Shown: positions 1-4,614 of the stretch, one piece after another
Layout: every line of letters begins with the position of its first letter
Position numbering within the stretch: the first letter of the stretch is position 1
Origin: Pseudomonadota bacterium
GTDB lineage: Bacteria; Pseudomonadota; Gammaproteobacteria; Burkholderiales; Casimicrobiaceae
Direction of reading: 5' to 3'
Assembly: GCA_029571495.1 (NCBI GenBank)
Contig: JAKPSO010000114.1
Location: forward strand, 1 to 8,968
Length of the DNA stretch: 8,968 nt
The notes under the pieces: generated by a model
The model's input: only the letters and a program-made list of their open reading frames with translations
The model's database searches: none
Told to the model about the DNA's origin: nothing
Made by a program: the position numbers and the translations under genes

Positions 1-440
1 AGTCCTGCTACGCCTGTGTACGCGTACCAACTCAAGCTCGACTTGAGATTCATTTCGATGTTCGGTCGACTAGCGTACGGGCTAACGACGATCATGCGCT
101 GATCTGTTGTGAAGAAGCACGCAGACGCGTTGGTGCCTCCCACCGTCAATGTCAGTGTTTCATCTTGCACCATCGGACTGCCGACTGCAACGTTCCACGC
201 CTCGCAATTTCGGACGAATTTAATGTTTTCGTTCGTCAAAGAAGCTTTGATTCTCGCGCCGTCTTCGTCCGCCCACTTGAACGCTAATGGCGAACCAGCA
301 CAGCCAACTAAGGCCAAAACGATTGCAACAAGCGCCGTAGCCCGGAGAAGCGAAGCGCGTCCGGAGCTCAACGCGGCACTCGAGTCCGCACCAATTTGCC
401 TTGACGCGCTGCGCTTCTCAAGGCTACGTTTGTCACACAT
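1..440 (-). CDS. Putative lipoprotein of unknown function, partial (3' end outside window)
   Basis: An open frame on the minus strand starts at ATG 440-438 and stays open to the window edge, giving 146 codons. A hydrophobic stretch ATALVAIVLALVGC ends in a lipobox (LVGC) with the lipidated cysteine at residue 47, so the product is probably exported and anchored by lipid to a membrane. The mature part begins CAGSPLAFKW and has two further cysteines at about residues 79 and 108 that could form a disulfide. I recognise no family. The start is supported by a GAGG six bases upstream, but it gives an unusually long basic region before the hydrophobic core. A TTG at 371-369 would give a typical 24-residue signal peptide but has only a weak ribosome site. 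The ATG lies 17 bases after the prpB stop on the same strand, so cotranscription with prpB is likely. The lipobox is seen directly; function is unknown. Confidence 0.7.
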   Translation of the reverse strand, partial: MCDKRSLEKRSASRQIGADSSAALSSGRASLLRATALVAIVLALVGCAGSPLAFKWADEDGARIKASLTNENIKFVRNCEAWNVAVGSPMVQDETLTLTVGGTNASACFFTTDQRMIVVSPYASRPNIEMNLKSSLSWYAYTGVAG

Positions 441-457
441 GCTGCGCCTCGGAAGCA

Positions 458-1342
458 TTACTTCTTGGCTGCAAACAGCGCATCCAAGTGCTGCTCGAAT
501 GCGTGGTAACCGATGCGGTCGTAGAGTTCCATGCGGGTTTGCATGGTGTCGATGACGTTCTTTTGGTGGCCGTCTTTTCGGATCGCTTGATAGACGTTTT
601 CTGCGGCCTTATTAGCGGCGCGGAAAGCGGACAGCGGGTAGAGCACGATGCCGCAACCGGCGCTCTTGAGTTCTTCGACTGTGAACAGCGGCGTTTGGCC
701 GAATTCGGTGATGTTTGCCAGCACCGGAACCTTGACCGCGTCGACGAAGCGTCGATACGTTGGTAGGTCATACGCGGCTTCGGCGAAGATCGCGTCAGCG
801 CCGGCTTCCACGCACTTGATGGCGCGCTCAATCGCGGCGTCGACACCGTGCACTTGAATGGCGTCAGTGCGGGCGATCAGGAAGAACTCGGGATCGATTT
901 TTGCGTCAGCGGCGGCCTTCACACGGTCGACCATTTCCTCGGTGGTGACGATTTCCTTGCCCGGGCGATGACCACAGCGCTTTGCGCCGACTTGATCTTC
1001 GATATGGCACGCGGCCGCGCCAAATTTGATCAGCGATTTGACGGTGCGCGCGATGTTGAACGCGCTGGGGCCAAAGCCGGTGTCAATGTCCACCATCAGC
1101 GGCACGTCACACACGTCGGTGATGCGGCGCACGTCGGTGAGCACGTCGTCAAGATTGTTGATGCCCAAGTCCGGCAGACCGAGCGAACCCGCTGCAACGC
1201 CGCCACCCGAGAGATAAATCGCTTTGAAGCCAGCGCGCTTGGCGAGCAGGGCATGATGCGCGGTGGTCGCGCCGATAACCTGCAAGGGAGATTCTGCTTT
1301 GAGGGCTGCGCGGAATGCGGCCCCGGATGATTGGACGGACAT
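458..1342 (-). CDS. prpB: 2-methylisocitrate lyase (methylcitrate cycle)
   Basis: This 294-residue cytoplasmic enzyme of the isocitrate lyase/PEP mutase superfamily should cleave 2-methylisocitrate to pyruvate and succinate, the last step of propionate breakdown by the methylcitrate cycle. The signature KRCGH lies at residues 121-125 with catalytic Cys123. Metal-site acidic residues lie in VDIDTGFG (Asp85, Asp87), and Arg158 is in IARTD. Phe186, Leu234 and Pro236, which from memory separate methylisocitrate lyases from true isocitrate lyases, are all present. Length fits PrpB (about 295) and not isocitrate lyase (over 400). The start ATG 1342-1340 has AAGGA eight bases upstream. No prpC, prpD or acnD is in view: the next gene on the same strand is an unrecognised lipoprotein, and mdh lies 420 bases upstream. 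The succinate product would feed the SDH operon to the right. Carboxyvinyl-carboxyphosphonate mutase is an alternative name for relatives but less likely. Confidence 0.95.
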   Translation of the reverse strand: MSVQSSGAAFRAALKAESPLQVIGATTAHHALLAKRAGFKAIYLSGGGVAAGSLGLPDLGINNLDDVLTDVRRITDVCDVPLMVDIDTGFGPSAFNIARTVKSLIKFGAAACHIEDQVGAKRCGHRPGKEIVTTEEMVDRVKAAADAKIDPEFFLIARTDAIQVHGVDAAIERAIKCVEAGADAIFAEAAYDLPTYRRFVDAVKVPVLANITEFGQTPLFTVEELKSAGCGIVLYPLSAFRAANKAAENVYQAIRKDGHQKNVIDTMQTRMELYDRIGYHAFEQHLDALFAAKK

Positions 1343-1359
1343 CAGCTTTTTCCTTCAAT

Positions 1360-1376
1360 GCGCCGTCGGACGGCGC
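1360..1376 (-). promoter_or_regulatory. 17-base palindrome in the prpB leader
   Basis: GCGCCGTC and GACGGCGC flank a single central base, giving a near-perfect 17-base palindrome. It ends 17 bases before the prpB start codon and just upstream of its AAGGA ribosome site. It could be a DNA operator or an RNA hairpin that affects access to the ribosome site. The symmetry is seen directly; the role is inference. Confidence 0.45.
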
Positions 1377-1410
1377 GTAAGCGCGGTTTTTTCCGCTAGT
1401 CGATTACACA

Positions 1411-1458
1411 GTTTTTTCGCCTGAAACGACCGCCCCGCAGTCGCTCAGGCTAAAAAGC
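1411..1458. repeat. 48-base imperfect inverted repeat upstream of prpB
   Basis: The outer arms pair GCCTGA (1419-1424) with TCAGGC (1445-1450), extended outward by a T run (1412-1417) opposite an A run (1452-1456). The inner arms pair CGAC (1427-1430) with GTCG (1440-1443) around a C-rich loop. The T run precedes the hairpin and the A run follows it on either strand, so it does not have the layout of an intrinsic terminator. It may be an operator or a structured leader for prpB. Confidence 0.4.
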
Positions 1459-1502
1459 TGTATTACTACGTCCTGCCCCAATGCTTTTCACTTACCCACT
1501 AT

Positions 1503-1524
1503 GTAGGCGCGGACTTGGCCGCGC
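1503..1524 (+). repeat. REP-like element, copy A (plus orientation)
   Basis: A GTAG foot (1503-1506) is followed by a six-base-pair stem, GCGCGG (1507-1512) with CCGCGC (1519-1524), closing a loop ACTTGG. A GTAG foot beside a short imperfect palindrome is the known layout of REP sequences mobilised by RAYT (REP-associated tyrosine transposase) proteins. No RAYT gene is in the window. Confidence 0.55.
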
Positions 1525-1559
1525 TTCCTCGTCGCACCACGCAACGCTGACCCAACCCA

Positions 1560-1581
1560 GCGACGCCAAGTCGTCGCCTAC
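1560..1581 (-). repeat. REP-like element, copy B (minus orientation)
   Basis: Read on the minus strand it is GTAG, then the stem GCGACG with CGTCGC around the loop ACTTGG. Foot and loop match copy A, while the stem bases differ on both sides so that pairing is kept. It forms a direct repeat with copy C: 23 bases (1561-1583 and 1587-1609) are identical at a 26-base period. Confidence 0.55.
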
Positions 1582-1585
1582 ACAT

Positions 1586-1607
1586 CCGACGCCAAGTCGT
1601 CGCCTAC
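1586..1607 (-). repeat. REP-like element, copy C (minus orientation)
   Basis: This is a near-exact tandem copy of unit B, with the same GTAG foot and ACTTGG loop on the minus strand. The stem is five perfect pairs (1587-1591 with 1598-1602), because the outermost base differs from copy B. Confidence 0.5.
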
Positions 1608-1643
1608 ACGTGCGGCGCAAAACATCACACCTTAATCAATGTC

Positions 1644-1706
1644 CCGTTTGGCAAGCCCACGCTTTTCGTCGTGCGCACCGCGCGCGACTGTGGGCTTGCG
1701 AAACGG
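1644..1706. repeat. Long interrupted inverted repeat downstream of mdh
   Basis: The arms at 1644-1660 and 1690-1706 are complementary at 16 of 17 positions (CCGTTTGGCAAGCCCAC against its complement). Inside, 1668-1676 pairs with 1680-1688 over nine positions, one being a wobble pair. Either strand would give a long, nearly continuous RNA hairpin. No T run follows it on the minus strand, so it is not a standard intrinsic terminator. It may block exonucleases behind mdh or be a decayed mobile repeat. Confidence 0.5.
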
Positions 1707-1730
1707 CGCTGCTGTGCAACGCTGCTTCTC

Positions 1731-1754
1731 GCAAACGCCCGCGAGGGCGTTTGC
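1731..1754 (-). terminator. Strong hairpin just after mdh, possible terminator or 3' stabiliser
   Basis: A perfect ten-base-pair stem, GCAAACGCCC (1731-1740) with GGGCGTTTGC (1745-1754), closes a four-base loop. It begins nine bases after the mdh stop. On the minus strand GAGAAGC follows instead of a T run, so classical intrinsic termination is doubtful. Protection of the mdh transcript end, perhaps with the longer hairpin behind it, is equally plausible. Confidence 0.45.
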
Positions 1755-1763
1755 ACCTAGCAA

Positions 1764-2747
1764 TTACCCGAGCAAATGCGCAACTGCGTCGCGCTCGTCG
1801 GTCAGTTCTTTCAACGTCTTGTCCATACGTGCTCGGCTCGCGGCGTCGATCTCGAGGCCGGTGACGCGGGTGTATTCGCCGTTGGCACAGGTCACAGCGA
1901 CGCCGTATTGGATGCCTTCCGGGATGCCATACGAACCGTCCGATGGAACGCCCATCGTGACCCATTCGCCGTTGGTGCCGAGGGCCCAATCGCGCATGTG
2001 ATCAATAGCAGCGTTCGCAGCAGACGCAGCGGACGACACGCCACGCGCGTCGATAATCGCTGCGCCGCGCTTGCCAACGGTTGGGATGAACACGTCGTTG
2101 TTCCATGCGTCGTCGATCATGCCGGAGATGGCCTTGCCATTGGCGTTGGCGAAACGAACGTCTGGGTACATCGTGGGCGAGTGGTTGCCCCACACGACGA
2201 GCTTCTTGATGTCGGCGACTTTGACGCCTGTCTTAGCAGCCAACTGCGACAGCGCGCGGTTGTGGTCGAGACGAAGCATCGACGTGAAGTTTTTCGCCGG
2301 CAGATCAGGTGCCGATTTTTGTGCGATGTAGGCGTTGGTGTTAGCTGGGTTACCGACGACCAGAACGCGAACATTTCGGCTGGCGACGGCGTTGAGCGCT
2401 TTGCCTTGGGCCGTGAAGATCGCGGCGTTGGCTTGCAACAGGTCGGCGCGTTCCATGCCGGGGCCACGTGGGCGAGCACCGACGAGGAGGGCGTAGTCGG
2501 TGTCTTTGAACGCGGTCATTGGGTCGCTGTGCGCTTCCATGCCTGCGAGCAATGGAAACGCGCAATCGTCGAGTTCCATCATCACGCCCTTGAGCGCCTT
2601 TTGTGGGCCTTCAACCGGCACTTCGAGGAGTTGCAGGATGACCGGTTGGTCTTTACCAAGCATTTCGCCAGAAGCGATGCGGAACAGGAGAGCGTAACCA
2701 ATTTGGCCAGCGGCTCCGGTGACGGCGACACGAACGGGGGCTTTCAT
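1764..2747 (-). CDS. mdh: Malate dehydrogenase, NAD-dependent
   Basis: This 327-residue cytoplasmic enzyme oxidises malate to oxaloacetate with NAD in the TCA cycle. The N-terminal Rossmann fold shows VAVTGAAGQIGYAL (residues 8-20). The mobile substrate loop ARPRGPGMERADLL starts at residue 91, with Arg92 setting the dicarboxylate preference. NPANTNA is at 133-139, LRLDHNRA supplies Arg159 and Asp161, and WGNHS gives the catalytic His189. The sequence is of the type 2 MDH group common in Burkholderiales, and the length is normal. The start ATG 2747-2745 has an AAGGAAA ribosome site. The gene diverges from the gntR-sdh operon across a 302-base control region with a strong promoter candidate at 2976-2948 and the palindrome at 2813-2826 inside the predicted leader, so shared control with the SDH operon is likely. 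Two hairpins follow the stop codon. Confidence 0.97.
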   Translation of the reverse strand: MKAPVRVAVTGAAGQIGYALLFRIASGEMLGKDQPVILQLLEVPVEGPQKALKGVMMELDDCAFPLLAGMEAHSDPMTAFKDTDYALLVGARPRGPGMERADLLQANAAIFTAQGKALNAVASRNVRVLVVGNPANTNAYIAQKSAPDLPAKNFTSMLRLDHNRALSQLAAKTGVKVADIKKLVVWGNHSPTMYPDVRFANANGKAISGMIDDAWNNDVFIPTVGKRGAAIIDARGVSSAASAANAAIDHMRDWALGTNGEWVTMGVPSDGSYGIPEGIQYGVAVTCANGEYTRVTGLEIDAASRARMDKTLKELTDERDAVAHLLG

Positions 2748-2812
2748 GATGTTTCCTTTGCTGTGGGAATGTGAGGGAAGTTCAGAGAAGAGGTGTCAAT
2801 CACGTTTTGACG

Positions 2813-2826
2813 GTCTTATATAAGAC
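2813..2826. promoter_or_regulatory. Palindromic operator candidate, mdh side
   Basis: GTCTTATATAAGAC is a perfect 14-base palindrome. The same 14 bases recur at 2987-3000 on the regulator side. GntR-family dimers bind such AT-cored palindromes, and a GntR gene is adjacent, so this is probably its site. It lies about 65 bases before the mdh start codon and downstream of the predicted mdh promoter, where a bound protein could block elongation. The identity of the binder is inference. Confidence 0.6.
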
Positions 2827-2947
2827 GCTAAATAACGAGGCTGACTCAACCCTGAATTCTCGCGCAATCTTTGCTACTTTGCTGTCAATTTTGCTGCGCC
2901 GCCGTAAATTCGTGAACATTCGGCGCCGCATTGACGGCTTGCGAGGA

Positions 2948-2976
2948 ATTATGGTCCAAATTTCGGCGTCCGTCAA
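2948..2976 (-). promoter_or_regulatory. Sigma70-type promoter candidate for mdh
   Basis: On the minus strand the -35 box TTGACG (2976-2971) and the -10 box CATAAT (2953-2948) are separated by 17 bases, each matching consensus at five of six positions. Initiation near 2941 would give mdh a leader of about 190 bases that includes the palindrome at 2813-2826. The larger palindrome at 2981-3006 ends five bases upstream of the -35 box. Confidence 0.5.
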
Positions 2977-2980
2977 TAGC

Positions 2981-3006
2981 TCTTATGTCTTATATAAGAC
3001 ATAAGA
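2981..3006. promoter_or_regulatory. 26-base perfect palindrome, operator candidate on gntR side
   Basis: The half site TCTTATGTCTTAT is followed by its exact complement, giving 26 symmetric bases. The core is the same GTCTTATATAAGAC as at 2813-2826, and the outer arms add a second TCTTAT on each side. It lies 43 bases before the gntR start codon and beside the -35 box of the mdh promoter. The TATAAG within it could double as a -10 box, in which case binding would repress the regulator and the operon behind it. Confidence 0.65.
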
Positions 3007-3049
3007 CCATAGATTGCATTTCTCGCAAATATGGGTAACAATTCGCGCC

Positions 3050-3826
3050 ATGAGTGACGTCGCCTTCGCATCGACAGAAGCCAGTTCTCCGAATCCGGCC
3101 CCGGAGACGCCGTCATTTCAGCCGCTCTATCAGCAGATCAAAACGCTCCTGACGCAGCGCCTCGAATCGGGCGAATGGCGCCCAGGTTCCGCGATTCCGA
3201 GCGAGCAAGACTTGGCCGGACAGTTCAATGTCAGCCAAGGCACCGTGCGCAAAGCCATCGACGAACTTGCGGGCGAAAACCTCGTGATTCGACGCCAGGG
3301 CAAAGGTACTTTTGTTGCAACGCACACTGAAACGCAGAGCTCGATGTTCCGTTTTTTGCGCATGCGTCGCAATGATGGTCAGGACGAATATCCAGCAAGC
3401 GAACTCCTTGACGTCAAACGCGGTCGCGTGAGTGCTGAAGTCGCACGCGCGCTCGACATCAAGCCCGGTGATGCCATTTTGATTCTGCGTCGCCTGCTTC
3501 GGTATGGCGGCGAGCCCACTGTGCTTGACGAGATTACGCTGCCTGCAGCATTGTTTAAGGGCCTCACCAAAGAGCGCTTCGATGCCTACGAAGGATCGAT
3601 GTACGGCTTTTTCGAAACGGAATTTGGCGTGCGCATGTTACGAGCGGAAGAGCAGATCAAAGCGGTTGCCGCTGACCCGATTACTGCGGAAGCGTTACGT
3701 GTGGGCATGGGCTCGCCGTTGCTTTCCGTGGAACGTATTGCGTATACCTACGGCGACAAACCCGTTGAATTTCGGCGCGGGCTGTGTACGACACGCAGCC
3801 ATCACTACTCAAATATTCTCAGTTAA
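3050..3826 (+). CDS. GntR-family transcriptional regulator, HutC subfamily
   Basis: This 258-residue protein has an N-terminal winged helix-turn-helix (about residues 25-90, with LYQQIKTLL, PSEQDLAGQFNVS and the recognition helix SQGTVRKAIDEL, ending in the wing RRQGKGTFVA). A UTRA-type effector domain follows (about 95-250), ending in FRRGLCTTRSHHYSN. Such dimers bind palindromic operators and release DNA on binding a small metabolite; the ligand here cannot be read from sequence. The gene diverges from mdh and lies 26 bases before sdhC, so it probably controls both units and itself through the two palindromes upstream. I chose ATG 3050 because residues before it are unlike the family. An in-frame TTG at 3014 has no ribosome site. 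The ATG itself also lacks a clear Shine-Dalgarno sequence (only GGG 14 bases away), which suggests weak or leaderless translation of the regulator. Confidence 0.9.
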   Translation: MSDVAFASTEASSPNPAPETPSFQPLYQQIKTLLTQRLESGEWRPGSAIPSEQDLAGQFNVSQGTVRKAIDELAGENLVIRRQGKGTFVATHTETQSSMFRFLRMRRNDGQDEYPASELLDVKRGRVSAEVARALDIKPGDAILILRRLLRYGGEPTVLDEITLPAALFKGLTKERFDAYEGSMYGFFETEFGVRMLRAEEQIKAVAADPITAEALRVGMGSPLLSVERIAYTYGDKPVEFRRGLCTTRSHHYSNILS

Positions 3827-3852
3827 TTTTTACGACCTACGGAGTGCATTTA

Positions 3853-4266
3853 ATGGCAGACACCCCCTTGGCAAAGTCTCGAACACGACCGGTGTATCGC
3901 AACATCGGGTTCGGCGAACTTAGCAACTACCGCTTACCCATTCCGGGCATTGCATCGATCGCGCATCGCGTCACCGGCATCGCGCTGTTTGTCGCCATGC
4001 TCTTTTTGTTGGCGTTGCTGCAAATGAGCCTCAAATCCGAAGCTGGCTTCGAGATGTTCCGCGCTGTGATCTGGGGCAACATCCTCGGCAAGCTCGTGCT
4101 CGTTGGACTTTTGTTCGCGTTGATTTTTCACATGATCGCGGGCTTTCGCCATCTGATTCAAGACGGCAACAAGTGGCTTGAGCTGTCTTCCGCGCGGTCC
4201 ACGGCTTTCGCATCGTTCGCAGTTAGCGCCGTGCTGACGGCACTTATCGTTTGGAGGCTCTGCTAA
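3853..4266 (+). CDS. sdhC: Succinate dehydrogenase cytochrome b556 subunit
   Basis: This 137-residue inner-membrane subunit of succinate:quinone oxidoreductase anchors the SdhAB catalytic part and helps bind heme b and ubiquinone. Three hydrophobic segments lie at about residues 30-57, 72-97 and 115-135. The quinone-site motif SIAHRVTG (35-42) gives Ser35 and Arg39, equivalent to E. coli Ser27 and Arg31. FHMIAGFRHLIQD contains His93, the expected axial heme ligand, followed by His100 and Asp104. The start ATG 3853 is preceded by GGAG eight bases upstream, much better than an upstream ATG at 3784 inside the gntR gene. Its stop overlaps the sdhD start in TAATG, which points to translational coupling. 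Confidence 0.96.
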   Translation: MADTPLAKSRTRPVYRNIGFGELSNYRLPIPGIASIAHRVTGIALFVAMLFLLALLQMSLKSEAGFEMFRAVIWGNILGKLVLVGLLFALIFHMIAGFRHLIQDGNKWLELSSARSTAFASFAVSAVLTALIVWRLC

Positions 4267-4601
4267 TGGCTGGCTCGTCGAAATACATCACCGAATGGTG
4301 GTTGCAACGTATTGGTGCGGTTGTTATCGCGGCCTACGTGTTTCTCGTGATCGTGCTGTTGCTGATCAACGGTACGCCTAACGCGGCGCAGTGGCAGGCG
4401 CTTTTCGGCAACGTGGGCTTCAAGCTGGCGACGCTCTTGGCGCTGATCGCTACGGCGCATCACGGACTCGTCGGCGCATTGCACGTCTGGCCCGACTACG
4501 TGAAGAACCGTGCGGTCATTTCGGTTTTGAATGCTTATTCATGGATTGCGGCTGCGGCGATTGTGCTGTGGGGCGTTTACATCCTTTTCGGCTTGAAGTA
4601 G
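4266..4601 (+). CDS. sdhD: Succinate dehydrogenase membrane anchor subunit
   Basis: This 111-residue second anchor subunit of the SDH complex has three membrane segments at about residues 14-35, 48-74 and 86-108. HHGLVGALHVWPDY has the family spacing of a heme-ligand histidine (His66) twelve residues before the quinone-site tyrosine (Tyr78, with Asp77), equivalent to E. coli His71 and Tyr83. The ATG at 4266 shares its A with the sdhC stop and has a GGAGG ribosome site (4253-4257) inside the end of sdhC. A TTG at 4251 would add five residues but sits on the ribosome site, so I reject it. sdhA starts 13 bases after the stop. Confidence 0.95.
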   Translation: MAGSSKYITEWWLQRIGAVVIAAYVFLVIVLLLINGTPNAAQWQALFGNVGFKLATLLALIATAHHGLVGALHVWPDYVKNRAVISVLNAYSWIAAAAIVLWGVYILFGLK

Positions 4602-4614
4602 AGGCACACAGAGA

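Larger units (their letters stand above)
1343..1763. other. Gene-free region between mdh and prpB, rich in inverted repeats
   Basis: These 421 bases contain no credible coding frame; the open frames crossing them have no ribosome site or recognisable protein pattern. From the mdh side to the prpB side they hold a 10-base-pair hairpin, a long interrupted hairpin, three REP-like units, a 48-base imperfect inverted repeat, and a 17-base palindrome directly ahead of the prpB ribosome site. A possible minus-strand -10 box TGTAAT at 1408-1403 sits between the last two structures, but no matching -35 box is visible, so the prpB promoter is not settled. Confidence 0.75.
2748..3049. other. Divergent control region between mdh and the gntR-sdh operon
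   Basis: This 302-base non-coding stretch is AT-richer than its flanks. It contains two related palindromes (2813-2826 and 2981-3006), a minus-strand promoter candidate for mdh, and three copies of TTGACGG (2807-2813 and 2931-2937 on plus, 2976-2970 on minus). No convincing plus-strand promoter for gntR stands out; TATAAG inside the right palindrome (2993-2998) could be a -10 box but has no good -35 partner. Confidence 0.7.

Noticed and set aside
109..555. 148-codon plus-strand open frame at the left edge
   Set aside because: It overlaps the minus-strand lipoprotein and the 3' end of prpB, and has no recognisable protein features.
1561..1609. CRISPR-like direct repeat
   Set aside because: Only two copies of a 23-base unit with a three-base gap; the units fold as REP-like hairpins, and there are no spacers or cas genes.
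1481..2001. Plus-strand open frames spanning the mdh-prpB gap
   Set aside because: They run through REP-like units and hairpins and into the antisense of mdh; low-complexity Arg/Ser-rich translations with no ribosome site.
2807..2834. Plus-strand promoter TTGACG, 16 bases, TAAATA for the gntR operon
   Set aside because: The -10 box matches only three of six positions and it would give a long transcript overlapping the mdh leader; kept only as a possibility because the left palindrome lies in its spacer.
2771..3004. 77-codon plus-strand open frame in the mdh-gntR gap
   Set aside because: It covers the palindromes and the mdh promoter candidate; its translation has no protein-like pattern.
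3014..3049. Upstream TTG start for the GntR regulator
   Set aside because: No ribosome site, and the added residues are unlike the family; ATG at 3050 is the better start although it too lacks a strong ribosome site.
3784..3852. Upstream ATG start for sdhC inside the gntR gene
   Set aside because: The extension overlaps the end of gntR and is not part of SdhC; ATG at 3853 has a clear GGAG site.
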